DNA of 64,000 nucleotides, from positions 1 through 64,000 of the forward strand of contig NZ_LYVO01000018.1 in the NCBI RefSeq assembly GCF_001984055.1, written 5' to 3'. Made by a program: the position numbers and the translations under genes. Below the pieces are notes generated by a model, which saw nothing but the letters and a program-made list of their open reading frames with translations, was not told the DNA's origin and made no database searches. This stretch comes from Variovorax sp. KK3 (GTDB lineage Bacteria; Pseudomonadota; Gammaproteobacteria; Burkholderiales; Burkholderiaceae_C). Positions 8,377-17,685 of this stretch are shown in pieces (the stretch's first letter is position 1; each line of letters begins with the position of its first letter).

Positions 8377-9291
8377 TCAGGTCAACGGCGTGTGCCAGCC
8401 CCACTCGTCCGGCACCATCCGCCGCACGCAGTCGAAGTACATGGCCTGCACCTGCCGCGTGATCTCGCCGGGCTTGCCGTCGCCGACCGGCAAGCGATCG
8501 ATGCCGACCACGGGAATGATCTCCTGCCCGGTGCCGCAGAGGAAAGCCTCCTGCGCGAAGTACAGCTCGCTGCGGTCGACGTCGCGCTGGATCACCGGCC
8601 GGCCGAAGCGGCGTTCGTACAGCCGGATGATCGAATCGCGCGTCACGCTCTCCAGGATGTTGCTGCCCAGCCCCGGCGTGATCAGCTCGCCGTCGCGCAC
8701 CATGAAGAAACAGGCGATCGGCGCCTCGGACACCTTGCCCTGCGGCGTGAGCATGAGCGCGCCGTCGTAGCCGTCGGCCTGCGCCTGAAGCTGCGTGAGC
8801 CGGGCGTTGTGGTAATTGGCCGTGGCCTTGATGCGGGGCGGGCTCGCGTTGTCGGAGAGCCGGCTCCACGAGCTCACGCCGAGCTGCATGCCGGTCTCCG
8901 CGAACTTCGGCTTGTCGCGCGGCTGGGCCACCGCAAAGTAGCTGACTGGCCCCTTCGTCGCCATCAGGCCGGTGCCCGAGATGAAGACGAGCAGGCGGAT
9001 GTACACGTCGGTGTCGGGTGAGTTCGCGCGCACCAGGCGCGACAGGGCTTCCTGCATCTCGTCGACCTCGATGCGCCGGTCGAAGCGCATCACCTTCATG
9101 CCCACCTGCAGGCGCTCGATGTGCTCGCGCAGGCGGAAGAAGCTGTAGCTGCCATCTTCGGGGCGACGGTAGGCGCGCAAGCCTTCGAAGACGGTGGTGG
9201 CGTAGGTGACGGCGAGCGAGAGGGGATGGATCTTCGCGTCGGCATGGCGAATGATCTCGCCGTCCGACAGCACCCAATCAGGGGTCCACAT
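8377..9291 (-). CDS. ilvE: Class IV PLP aminotransferase (branched-chain amino acid aminotransferase type)
   Basis: A 304-residue fold-type IV transaminase. VTYATTVFEGLRAY near residues 28-41, the Schiff-base lysine in PPRIKATANYHNA (Lys155) and GLGSNILESVTRDSI are family landmarks. Length matches bacterial BCATs. The reaction would be reversible transfer of an amino group between a branched-chain or related amino acid and 2-oxoglutarate. It is the last gene of a catabolic operon with a ThDP enzyme and an aldehyde dehydrogenase, so it may serve a dedicated pathway rather than general Val/Leu/Ile synthesis. The gene symbol is by family, not by proven role. Confidence 0.8.
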   Translation of the reverse strand: MWTPDWVLSDGEIIRHADAKIHPLSLAVTYATTVFEGLRAYRRPEDGSYSFFRLREHIERLQVGMKVMRFDRRIEVDEMQEALSRLVRANSPDTDVYIRLLVFISGTGLMATKGPVSYFAVAQPRDKPKFAETGMQLGVSSWSRLSDNASPPRIKATANYHNARLTQLQAQADGYDGALMLTPQGKVSEAPIACFFMVRDGELITPGLGSNILESVTRDSIIRLYERRFGRPVIQRDVDRSELYFAQEAFLCGTGQEIIPVVGIDRLPVGDGKPGEITRQVQAMYFDCVRRMVPDEWGWHTPLT

Positions 9292-9356
9292 GCTGGGTCG
9301 TTCCTTATGTGCGTGGATGGATGGATTGGCGGGTTGGCCGAACGCCTGGCGACGAA

Positions 9357-10331
9357 TCAGTTGCCGAGCTTGAGGCCGGGCACGAGCTTCGCCATCTTGC
9401 GGTTCACGTCGGCGATGGTGCGGCCGAAGGCCGTGGCGTCCATGTACGCACCCGTGCCGGAGAGCTTGCCGAGCATCTCCCTGAAGCTTGCTTCGGCCAC
9501 CATGTCGCGCCCGGCGGCTTCCCAGGCCTTCACTGCGTCCTCGGGCATGCCGGCCGGGCCCGCGATGCCGTAGAAGATCGGCACCGAGACCGGGAACTGA
9601 AGCTCCTTGTACGTGGGCACGTCGGGATAGCCGGGGATCTTGTCGGGCCCGCTTTCCGCCAGCAGCCGCACGCGCCCGCTCGCGGCGAAGGGCGGAAACT
9701 CGGCCGCGACCAGCGCCTGGATCTGGCCGCCGAGCAACGCCGACATGGCATCGGCACCGCCCTTGTAGGGAACATAAGTGGCGTCGATGCCCGCGGCCTG
9801 GAACGCGGCCGCGGTCGAGATGTGCGTGGCGCCGTTGGTGGCCGCGGTCGACCAGAACAGCTTGCCGGGGTTGGCCTTGCCCCAGGCCATGAGTTCCTGC
9901 ATCGACGTCCACTGCGCATCGGCCTTGACGAACAAGGGCTGCGCGCTGACCAGGTACTGGAACAGATAGCGGAAGTCCGCCACCGGGTCGTAAGGCAGCT
10001 TCTGCAGGTAAGGCGCCACCGTGAACGGGCTGGAGGTGGCCAGCGCGACGGTGTAGCCGTCGGGCTTGGCGCGTGCGAGCAGGCCGGCCACGATGGTGCC
10101 GCCTGCGCCGGGTTTGTTCTCCACCACCACGGTCGTCTTCCAGCGCGCGCGCAGATAGTCGGCCATCCAGCGGCTCCAGGTGTCGCCGCCGCCGCCTGGC
10201 GCGAAGCCGACCAGGATCGTGACCGTCTTCGATGCAGACGGAAAGGCCTCTGCAGCCCCACTGCCCAGGTGCGGCAGGCCGGCGAGGCCGGCGGCGGAAA
10301 GCGCCATCATCCGGCGGCGAGACATCGACAT
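9357..10331 (-). CDS. Bug/TctC-family periplasmic solute receptor
   Basis: A 324-residue extracytoplasmic receptor of the tripartite tricarboxylate transporter type. A twin-arginine-like N-terminus (SRRRMMALSAAGLAGL) precedes the mature domain, which has the Bug landmarks VGFAPGGGGDTWSR, VVENKPGAGGTI, VPYKGGADA and YPDVPTYKEL. The start at 10331 has GGAGG at good distance; an ATG further upstream (10382) is less likely. No TctA/TctB membrane partners are nearby, which is common for Bug proteins in this bacterial group. It likely captures a carboxylate metabolised by the surrounding enzymes. Confidence 0.87.
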   Translation of the reverse strand: MSMSRRRMMALSAAGLAGLPHLGSGAAEAFPSASKTVTILVGFAPGGGGDTWSRWMADYLRARWKTTVVVENKPGAGGTIVAGLLARAKPDGYTVALATSSPFTVAPYLQKLPYDPVADFRYLFQYLVSAQPLFVKADAQWTSMQELMAWGKANPGKLFWSTAATNGATHISTAAAFQAAGIDATYVPYKGGADAMSALLGGQIQALVAAEFPPFAASGRVRLLAESGPDKIPGYPDVPTYKELQFPVSVPIFYGIAGPAGMPEDAVKAWEAAGRDMVAEASFREMLGKLSGTGAYMDATAFGRTIADVNRKMAKLVPGLKLGN

Positions 10332-10417
10332 GGGAAACCTCCAGTGAATGGCGAAGCAAGCCTCGCCGACCGCAACATGCATGCCCGTTGGCGGCCATGC
10401 GTCAGCCTCTCAGCCTC

Positions 10418-12037
10418 TCAGCCCCTCATGGCCTTGAGCTGCTGTGCATAGCCCGCCGGCTCGACCTCGACGTCGATCAGCGCCGGCCCCTGGCAGCCCA
10501 GCGCATGCTTCAGCGCGGCGCGCAGCCCGTCTTCGTCGCGCACGCGCCAGCCTGCGCCGCCTGCGCCTTCCATCACCTTCGCGAAGTCGTGCCGGCCCCA
10601 GCGCACGCCGCGCGTGGGCAGTTGGCGGCTCTGCTGCTTCACGTCGATCAGCGACAGCGCGCCGTCGTTGAACACCACCACCAGGATTCGCGCGCCGGCC
10701 TCGACCGCCGTGCACAGCTCGCCCATGCACATCATCAAGCCGCCGTCGCCGGTGAAGCAGACCACCGGGCGCGATGGGTCTTCGAGCGCCGCCGCGATCG
10801 CGGCGGGAACGCCGAAGGCCATCGAGGCCAGGCCGTTCGAGATGAGGCAGTCGCCCGGCGCCTCGCAGGGGAAGAAGGCAGTGGCCGAAAACATGTGGGC
10901 ACCGGCATCGACCGCCAGGCGCGGTCGCCAACCGGCCTCGGCACAGGCCTGCGCGGTGAGCTGCACCAGCCTGTCGGGCGCCACGCCCTGCGACACCGGC
11001 CCGTAGGCCAGCGCGCGCTGCACGTTGCTGCGCAGGCGGGCGATCTCGCCGGGCTCCCACGTGCTCGCCGCGAGGCCGTGGACGCCGAGCGCTTCGAGGC
11101 TCGCCGGCAGGTCGCCGTACACGCCGAACGCGGGCGTCACGTAGTGCACCGGGTAGGCATGCGTGCCGATGTCGAGCACCGGCGTCTCGTAGGGCCACGG
11201 CTGCAGGATCAGCTCGACCGGGTCCATGCCCACCAGCACGATCAGGTCGGCCTGGCGCACGCATTCCTGCTCCTGCGCCCCGCCGGTGAACACGCCCGTC
11301 ACCAGTTCGTGCCGATCGGGCAGCACGCCCTTGGCCTTGTAGGTGGGCAGCACGGGGCAGCACAGCCGCTCGGCCAGTGCGCGCAGCTGCGGGGCCGCAC
11401 GCCGCGCTTCGAGCCCCGCGACGATGACCGGGCGCCGCGCCTTCGCGATCATCGCCGCGGCCTCTTCCACCCGCATCGCATCGGCCAGCTCGCGCCATGC
11501 CGGCGCGGCGTCCGGCATCGGCCGGGCCAGCGGCTTGCGGGCCGCCGCGCTGGTGAGTTCCAGATGCACCGGGCCGCAAGGCGCCGTGCAGGCCTGCGCC
11601 ACCAGCCGGCGAATCTCCGCGCCTGCGTCTTCGCCGTCGAGCCGGCCGTGGCCCTTGACCAGCGGCGCCAGCATGGCGCGCTGGTCGAACACCTGGTGCG
11701 TGATGTAGCTCGTCTGCTGCGGCGTGAAGCCGTCCGTGATGACCATCACGGGCGCGCGATCGAGGCTCGCATAGGCTACGCCGTTCGTCGCATTGGCGAC
11801 GCCGGGGCCCTTGGTCATGAGCGCCACGCCGAGGCGCCCGGTGCTCTCGGCCAGGGCGCCCGCCATCATCACGGCGGCGTTCTCGGACTTCGTGAGCGTG
11901 AAGCCGATGCCGCGCTGCGCGGCCGCCTCGATCACGTCGAGCGACGAGCCGCCGCCCGGCACGCCGTAGATGCGTTGCACACCAGCCTCCTGCATCGCCT
12001 GCGCGAGCGCCTCGGCCACTGTCATCGTTGTCGTCAT
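10418..12037 (-). CDS. Thiamine diphosphate-dependent enzyme (acetolactate synthase/2-oxoacid decarboxylase family)
   Basis: A 539-residue ThDP enzyme with the three usual domains. The N-terminal pyrimidine-binding domain has GVPGGGSSLDVIEAA and the cofactor-activating Glu in LTKSENAAVMMAGALAES. The C-terminal domain has the GDG...ND cofactor motif (CFTGDGGLMMCMGEL to VVFNDGALSLI). Proteins of this build decarboxylate or ligate 2-oxoacids. It lies between the aldehyde dehydrogenase (25 nt upstream) and a Bug receptor, so a decarboxylase yielding an aldehyde for the dehydrogenase is a reasonable inference. Acetolactate synthase is less likely because no small regulatory subunit is present. Confidence 0.8.
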   Translation of the reverse strand: MTTTMTVAEALAQAMQEAGVQRIYGVPGGGSSLDVIEAAAQRGIGFTLTKSENAAVMMAGALAESTGRLGVALMTKGPGVANATNGVAYASLDRAPVMVITDGFTPQQTSYITHQVFDQRAMLAPLVKGHGRLDGEDAGAEIRRLVAQACTAPCGPVHLELTSAAARKPLARPMPDAAPAWRELADAMRVEEAAAMIAKARRPVIVAGLEARRAAPQLRALAERLCCPVLPTYKAKGVLPDRHELVTGVFTGGAQEQECVRQADLIVLVGMDPVELILQPWPYETPVLDIGTHAYPVHYVTPAFGVYGDLPASLEALGVHGLAASTWEPGEIARLRSNVQRALAYGPVSQGVAPDRLVQLTAQACAEAGWRPRLAVDAGAHMFSATAFFPCEAPGDCLISNGLASMAFGVPAAIAAALEDPSRPVVCFTGDGGLMMCMGELCTAVEAGARILVVVFNDGALSLIDVKQQSRQLPTRGVRWGRHDFAKVMEGAGGAGWRVRDEDGLRAALKHALGCQGPALIDVEVEPAGYAQQLKAMRG

Positions 12038-12062
12038 GCTTTTCTTCTCTGCGGCGCGCTCG

Positions 12063-13556
12063 TCAGCGGCGGATGTAAGGGTTGGCCACCGGTCCGCCGG
12101 TGTAGAACCAGACGCTCTTGGTCTGCAGGTATTCGCGGATCGCATCCATGCCGTTCTCGCGGCCCAGGCCCGATGCCTTCACGCCGCCGAATGGCGTGGT
12201 GTAGCTGGTCGACCGGTAGGTGTTGACCCAGACGGTCCCGGCCTGCAGCTGCTTCGAGAAGTTCACCGCGCGGCGCAGGCTCTCGGTCCACACGCCGGCG
12301 GCCAGGCCGTAGTTCGTGCTGTTGGCGATGCGGATCGCTTCTTCGTCGGTGGAGAAGCGGATCACCGACAGCACGGGCCCGAATACCTCTTCCTGCGCGA
12401 TGCGCATGTCGGGCGTCACGTCCGCAAAGATCGTGGGCTGCACGAAGAAGCCCCGCGCGCCCGGCGGCTGCGAAGCCACGTCGCCGCCCATCACGCAGCG
12501 CGCGCCCTCCTCCTTGGCGATGCGCAGGTAGTCGACCACCTTGCGAAACTGGGGCTCGGTGGTGACGGGGCCGATCTGCGTACCGGCATCCATCGGATCG
12601 CCGAAGCGGGCCTGGCCGGCCAGCTCGAGCAGCTTGCCGAGGAACTCGTCGTGGATGCGCTCGTGCAGCAGCAGGCGCGAACCCGCGATGCAGGTCTGGC
12701 CCGTCGCCGCGAAGATGCCCGAGATCGCCCCCGACACCGCATCGTCGATGCGCGCATCGTCGAGCACGATGTTGGCCGACTTGCCGCCCAGTTCGAGCGT
12801 CGTGTGCTTGAAGTCGCGCGCGGCGGCCACCGCGACGTGGCGTCCGCCCGATTCGCCGCCGGTGAAGGCGACCTTGCGCACCAGCGGATGCGTGACCAGC
12901 GGCTCGCCAGCCTCGGCACCGTAGCCGGTGACCACGTTCACCAGGCCCGGCGGCAAGCCGGCCTCGTCGCAGACGCGCGCGAACTCCAACGTCGACGCCG
13001 AGGTGAATTCCGAGGGCTTGATCACGACCGCGTTGCCGGCCGCGAGCGCCGGCGCGACCTTCCATGCCATCAGCAACAACGGCGAGTTCCACGGCGTGAT
13101 GCAGGCGGTGACGCCGATCGGCTCGTGCCGCGTGAAGTTGAGAACGTCGGCCTTGTCGATGGGCGGGACCGTGCCCTCGATCTTGTCGGCCAGTCCGCCG
13201 AAGTAGTGGAACCACTCGGTGAGATAGCGGCACTGGTTGAGCATCTCGGCCAGCAGCTTGCCGTTGTCCTGCACTTCGGTGCGCGCCAGATGTTCGGCCC
13301 GCGCGAACAGCAGGTCGCCGAGCTTGCGCAGCCGATGGCCGCGCTGGGTAGCGTTGATGCGCGCCCACTCGCCGTCGTACATGGCGCGGTGCGCCGCGCG
13401 CGCGGCCGCATCGACGTCTTCGGCATTGCCGCGCGGTATGCGGCACCAGGCCTCGCCGGTGTAGGGATTGATCGAGTCGAACCACTCGCCGCCGGCGGGG
13501 TCGCGCCATTGGCCGTCGATGTAGAGCTGGTACTGCTGCATGGCGGGCGCCTTCAT
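12063..13556 (-). CDS. NAD(P)+-dependent aldehyde dehydrogenase
   Basis: A 497-residue aldehyde dehydrogenase of the classical superfamily. Landmarks are ITPWNSPLLLMAWKVAPALAAG, the active-site Glu in LELGGKSANIV, the catalytic Cys in GQTCIAGSRLLL (about residue 289) and EEVFGPVLSVI. Its start codon overlaps the stop of hyuA as ATGA, so it is co-translated with the hydantoinase/oxoprolinase genes; an alternative start MQQYQLY is five codons in. The specific aldehyde is unknown. Confidence 0.9.
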   Translation of the reverse strand: MKAPAMQQYQLYIDGQWRDPAGGEWFDSINPYTGEAWCRIPRGNAEDVDAAARAAHRAMYDGEWARINATQRGHRLRKLGDLLFARAEHLARTEVQDNGKLLAEMLNQCRYLTEWFHYFGGLADKIEGTVPPIDKADVLNFTRHEPIGVTACITPWNSPLLLMAWKVAPALAAGNAVVIKPSEFTSASTLEFARVCDEAGLPPGLVNVVTGYGAEAGEPLVTHPLVRKVAFTGGESGGRHVAVAAARDFKHTTLELGGKSANIVLDDARIDDAVSGAISGIFAATGQTCIAGSRLLLHERIHDEFLGKLLELAGQARFGDPMDAGTQIGPVTTEPQFRKVVDYLRIAKEEGARCVMGGDVASQPPGARGFFVQPTIFADVTPDMRIAQEEVFGPVLSVIRFSTDEEAIRIANSTNYGLAAGVWTESLRRAVNFSKQLQAGTVWVNTYRSTSYTTPFGGVKASGLGRENGMDAIREYLQTKSVWFYTGGPVANPYIRR

Positions 13557-15670
13557 TGAACGGCCTGCACGGGCAGGTCGACGATCAGGTTGCGGTAGCC
13601 GTCCACGGTCACGCGCGCGCCCTCGGGCACGACCACGGTGGATTCGCGCTCTTCCACGATCGCCGGCCCCTGCAGGTCGGTGTCGGGGCCGAGCCGGTAG
13701 CGGTCGTACACCGGCGTGTCGACGAAGCGCTTGCTCGTCACGCTGTAGACGGGGCGCCGCCCTTTCAGCGCATCGCCGCGTTCGTCGAGGGTCGCGACGG
13801 CCGCCGGGGTGATGTCGGGCGTCTCGGTCATCACCACCACGCGCCACGAAACGATCTCCAGCGGCGAGTCGTGCTCGATGCGGCCGTAGAGCTGCCGGTA
13901 GGCGGCTTCGAAGGCGCGCTCGAGCCGTTCGGCCATGCCATGCGGCTGCCGGTGATCGTCCAATGGCACCGGCACGTCGTAGCCCTGGCCGACATAGCGC
14001 ATGGCGGCGCTGATCTTGACCAGCACCTTCACGCTGCCCATGCCGGAGGCCTCGAACATCGCGCGGCCCTGGGCCTCGAGTTCGTCCACCAGGGCCTGCA
14101 CGCGGCCGGCCGACAGCTGCGCCAGCGGCGTGATCTCGGCCCGCACGAACTGGAAGGACATCGGCGACGCCAGGAAGCCGAAGGCCGAGGCCACGCCCGC
14201 GCCCAGCGGGCAGATGACGCGCCGGATGCCGAGCTTGAGCGCGACGTGGCAGGCATGCACCGGCCCGGCGCCGCCGATCGGCACCATCGCGTAGTCGGCT
14301 GCCTTGCGGCCCTTTTCGAGCGCGTAGATGCTGGCGGCCTGCGCCATGGTCTCGTTGACGGTCTCGTGGATGCCGAAGGCGGCTTCCACGTCGTCCAGGC
14401 CGAGGCGCTGGCCGATGTTCGCTGCCAAAGCCTTGCGCGCGGCCGGCTCGTCGAGCGCCATGTCGCCGCCCAGGAAGGCCTTGGCGTCCAGGTAGCCGAG
14501 CACCAGGTCGGCGTCGGTCACAGTGCCGTCTTCGCCGCCCAGGCCGTAGCAGGCCGGGCCGGGCACGGCGCTGGAGCTGTCGGGGCCGACCTGGATCAGG
14601 CCCATCTGGTTGATGCGCGCGATGCTGCCGCCGCCGGAGCCGATCTCGATCATGTCGACGGCCGGCACCTTGAGCGGAATGCCGCTGCCCTTCTTGAAGC
14701 GCGCCTGGCGCGCCACTTCGAAGTCGGTGGTGACGGCCGGCTCGCCGCCTTCGATCAGGCAGGCCTTGGCGGTGGTGCCGCCCATGTCGAAGCACAGCAC
14801 GTTGTCGGCGCCGGCCAGGCGGCCGATGAGCGCGGTGGCCTGCACGCCGCCGGCGGGGCCCGACTGCACGAGGCGGATCGGGTACTGCATCGCGGTGCTG
14901 TAATGCACGGTGCCGCCGTCGGACTGCATGAGGAAGAGCTCGCGCTCGATCCCCATGTCCCGCATGCCGTCGATGAGGCCCGCGATGTACTTGCGGAACA
15001 GCGGCTGCACGTAAGCGTTGCACACGGCCGTGGCGCTGCGCTCGTATTCGCCGAGTTCGGGCATCACCTCGCTGGAGATGCAGACCGTGGTGTGGGGCAG
15101 GTGCTTCTCGAGGATGGCCTTGGCGCGCTGCTCGTGGGCCGGAAAGCGGTACGAATGCAGGAAGCACACGGCCACGGCCTCGTAGTCGCCGGCCGCGAGC
15201 TGCTGCGCGATGGCCTCCATCTGGCGCTCGTCCAGCGCCGCGATCGCCTCGCCTTCCGGGCCCACGCGCTCGCGCACCTCGTAGCGGGCGGAGCGATCGA
15301 TCAGCGAATCGACCGGCTGCAGGCCGATGTCGTAGATGTCGTAGCGCCACTCGCGGCCGATCTGCAGCACGTCGCGGAAGCCCTCGGTGGTCACCAGCGC
15401 CGTGCGCACGCCCTTGCGCTCGATCAGCGCGTTGGCCACCAGCGTGGTGCCGTGGATCACCGCGTCGACGTCGCGCGCCTGCACGCCGCTCTTCTGCAGC
15501 AGGAGGCCGATGCCGTTGAGCACGCCGCGCGACGGGTCGTCGGGCGTGGTCGGCACCTTCTCGTTGACCAGCATGCGGGCCTCGGTGTCGAACATCACGA
15601 GGTCTGTGAAGGTGCCGCCGATGTCCACGCCGATGCGGTAGCGGCGGGCGTCTTGTCCCTGTGCGTTCAC
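13553..15670 (-). CDS. hyuA: Hydantoinase/oxoprolinase subunit A (HyuA)
   Basis: A 705-residue ATP-dependent hydrolase subunit of the N-methylhydantoinase/5-oxoprolinase family. The N-terminus reads YRIGVDIGGTFTDLVMFD, the sugar-kinase/actin-like phosphate-binding loop, followed by the DVDAVIHGTTLVANALIERKG segment. The gene starts with GTG at 15670, overlapping the stop of hyuB as GTGA, which fixes the start and indicates coupling. HyuA and HyuB together open cyclic amides such as hydantoins, 5-oxoproline or other lactams with ATP; related enzymes carboxylate acetone or acetophenone. The exact substrate cannot be read from sequence. Confidence 0.9.
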   Translation of the reverse strand: MNAQGQDARRYRIGVDIGGTFTDLVMFDTEARMLVNEKVPTTPDDPSRGVLNGIGLLLQKSGVQARDVDAVIHGTTLVANALIERKGVRTALVTTEGFRDVLQIGREWRYDIYDIGLQPVDSLIDRSARYEVRERVGPEGEAIAALDERQMEAIAQQLAAGDYEAVAVCFLHSYRFPAHEQRAKAILEKHLPHTTVCISSEVMPELGEYERSATAVCNAYVQPLFRKYIAGLIDGMRDMGIERELFLMQSDGGTVHYSTAMQYPIRLVQSGPAGGVQATALIGRLAGADNVLCFDMGGTTAKACLIEGGEPAVTTDFEVARQARFKKGSGIPLKVPAVDMIEIGSGGGSIARINQMGLIQVGPDSSSAVPGPACYGLGGEDGTVTDADLVLGYLDAKAFLGGDMALDEPAARKALAANIGQRLGLDDVEAAFGIHETVNETMAQAASIYALEKGRKAADYAMVPIGGAGPVHACHVALKLGIRRVICPLGAGVASAFGFLASPMSFQFVRAEITPLAQLSAGRVQALVDELEAQGRAMFEASGMGSVKVLVKISAAMRYVGQGYDVPVPLDDHRQPHGMAERLERAFEAAYRQLYGRIEHDSPLEIVSWRVVVMTETPDITPAAVATLDERGDALKGRRPVYSVTSKRFVDTPVYDRYRLGPDTDLQGPAIVEERESTVVVPEGARVTVDGYRNLIVDLPVQAVQ

Positions 15671-17397
15671 GAGTTCGATTCCTTCGCTGCCTTCGATGCC
15701 TTCGATGCTTTCGACACTTCCGATGCTTTCGCTTCGCTCTTGCCGGCCGCCAGGCTCAAGCGGTCGGCCTGGATGCCGTAGTCGCGCTGGGCCGCAGCCA
15801 GGCTCACGATGCCGTTGACCAGGTCCTTGCGGATCGCGTCGAGCCGGCGCTCGCCCGGCGGGTACATGCCGCCCCCGCCCGGCGTCTCGAAGGTGGCGAC
15901 GTCGCCCTTCTTCATGGCCACGACCGACTTGGCCGCGATGCGCTCGCCGTTGAGCATGTCCACGCCGGCCGAGCCGGGCAGACCGCCCAGGAAGCCGCGC
16001 GGCGGATGCTTGACGCGCTCGTGGCGGATGACGAAGGTGAGCGGGTCGTCGGAGGTCGAGCGGAACGACAGGCGCTGCCCCGCCCCGCCGCGGAAGCGCC
16101 CCGCGCCGCCCGAGTCGGTGATGAGGCGCTTCTCGGTCACGATCAGCGGCGTCTGCGTCTCGAACTGCTCGATGGGGCTGTTCGCCACGTTGGTCGGAAA
16201 GCTCAGGCAGGCCGGCCCGTCCGACGTGGCGCGCGCGCCGTAACCGCCGCTCATGAAGAACATCTTGACGAACTTGCGGCGCACCTTGTCGTTGCCCTTG
16301 AAGTAGATGTTCCAGATCGGCGAGCCGCTGTCGGCGGCCACGCGCTCGGGAATCATCTGCGCCAGCGCGCCGAAGATGGCGAAAGGCAGGTAGTGGCCCG
16401 AGAGATGCCGCCCCCACACCGGGGCCGGGCGCGTCGGGTTCACCAGGCAGCCCTCGGGCGCGAGGATGGTCAGCGGACGCAGCGACCCGTCGTTGTTGGG
16501 CGAGCCCGGATCGAAGGCGCACTTGATGGCGTAGGCGCTGTAGGCGAAGGTGAAGTTCATCACCGAGTTGATCGGCTTGTCGATCTGGCCCGTGGTGCCG
16601 TCGTAGTCGACCGTGAGGTCCGAGCCCTTCTTGCGCACGGTGCAGCGGATGGACAGCGGCAGGTCGTAGCCGTCGGCCGTCACTTCGTCGTGGAACTCGC
16701 CGTCGGGCGCTGCCTCGAGCATGGCGCGCATGCTCTGCTCGGAGCGGTCGAGGATCTGGTCGGTGACCTGGCGCAGGTCGTCGATGCGCTCGTCGTCCAG
16801 CAGCTTGATCAGCCGCTTCTGCGCCTGCTCGAAGGCTGCGAACTGCGCGCGCAGGTCGCCCAGGGTCTCCGTGGACTCGCGCAGGTTCTCGGTGATGAAG
16901 GCCACCACGTCGGCGTTCTCCTCGCCGCGCCGCATGATCTTGAGGGCCGGGATGCACAGGCCTTCTTCATAGCAGTCGCGCGCGAATGGGTTGGGCGCGC
17001 CGCCGATGTCGACCGTGTGGAAGGTGGAGCCGACGAAGGCGATCAGCGTGCCACCGCGGAAGATCGGCCGCACCATGGTGATGTCGTTGAGGTGGCCGGT
17101 GCCCATCCACGGGTCGTTGGAGATCAGCACGTCGCCCGGCTCCAGCGTCTCGCGCGGATGCCGCTGCAGGATGGCCGCGAGCGTGCGCGGCATGGTGCCG
17201 AGAAAGGACGGGATCGAGCGCGAGGACTGCGCGAAGACGCGGCCCTCGGCGTCCATGAAGGACATCGCGAGGTCCCAGTTCTCCCGCACGACCACCGAGA
17301 AGGAGGTGCGCACGAAGGTCTGCGCGATCTCGTCCATCAGCCCTGTGAGGCGCTGCCAGACGATGCCGAGCTGCACGGCGTTGATGTCTTGTCTCAT
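15667..17397 (-). CDS. hyuB: Hydantoinase/oxoprolinase subunit B (HyuB)
   Basis: A 576-residue partner of HyuA. Family segments include VRTSFSVVVRENWDLAMSF, GDVLISNDPWMGTGHLND, RFRGGAGQRLSFR and TPGGGGMYPP. Bacterial HyuB proteins usually end soon after the last motif. Here a Lys/Ser/Ala-rich tail of about 25 residues is added, encoded by 9-nt tandem repeats at 15674-15736. It is the first gene of the minus-strand operon running to 8377. No strong ribosome site precedes the ATG at 17397. Confidence 0.9.
   Translation of the reverse strand: MRQDINAVQLGIVWQRLTGLMDEIAQTFVRTSFSVVVRENWDLAMSFMDAEGRVFAQSSRSIPSFLGTMPRTLAAILQRHPRETLEPGDVLISNDPWMGTGHLNDITMVRPIFRGGTLIAFVGSTFHTVDIGGAPNPFARDCYEEGLCIPALKIMRRGEENADVVAFITENLRESTETLGDLRAQFAAFEQAQKRLIKLLDDERIDDLRQVTDQILDRSEQSMRAMLEAAPDGEFHDEVTADGYDLPLSIRCTVRKKGSDLTVDYDGTTGQIDKPINSVMNFTFAYSAYAIKCAFDPGSPNNDGSLRPLTILAPEGCLVNPTRPAPVWGRHLSGHYLPFAIFGALAQMIPERVAADSGSPIWNIYFKGNDKVRRKFVKMFFMSGGYGARATSDGPACLSFPTNVANSPIEQFETQTPLIVTEKRLITDSGGAGRFRGGAGQRLSFRSTSDDPLTFVIRHERVKHPPRGFLGGLPGSAGVDMLNGERIAAKSVVAMKKGDVATFETPGGGGMYPPGERRLDAIRKDLVNGIVSLAAAQRDYGIQADRLSLAAGKSEAKASEVSKASKASKAAKESNS
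15674..15736. repeat. 9-nt tandem repeat inside the 3' end of hyuB
   Basis: Seven degenerate copies of a 9-nt unit close to TTCGATGCC run head to tail. On the coding (minus) strand each unit gives three residues of a Ser/Lys/Ala-rich tail. Copy-number change would lengthen or shorten the tail without shifting frame. Confidence 0.75.
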
Positions 17398-17534
17398 CGG
17401 ATCGGAAGGTGGTGCCCTCGCCGGTGGCGAAGGACGAGTGGTACATGCGGCCAGTATGTCCAGCGCTCGCGGCGCTGACCATTCGTGGTTCGATAACGGG
17501 CCGTTCAACGGCGCTGAATCCGTGGCCGGCTGCG

Positions 17535-17561
17535 GCAGCGTTCAGGCAGGCTGAACGTTGC
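17535..17561. promoter_or_regulatory. Inverted repeat in the hyuB/Bug divergent intergenic region (operator candidate)
   Basis: Arms GCAGCGTTCAG (17535-17545) and CTGAACGTTGC (17551-17561) match at 10 of 11 positions around a 5-nt centre. The repeat lies in the 288-nt space between two divergent operons, where a shared regulator would bind. No T-tract follows either arm, so an operator is more likely than a terminator. Clear -35/-10 boxes were not found in this interval. Confidence 0.5.
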
Positions 17562-17685
17562 CCCCGGCGGATGTGAATTCAGCGCGCGGGCACGCGTTCC
17601 TACCATCTGGCGCAGTGGTTCTGCATGGCGCGCATGGTGCGCGGCAAGCATCAGGACCGGTCAGCCCGCCCCCGAGGAGTGTTCC

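Noticed and set aside
13553..13556. Possible frameshift or gene fusion at the hyuA/aldehyde dehydrogenase junction
   Set aside because: It is an ordinary ATGA stop-start overlap; both proteins are full length for their families.
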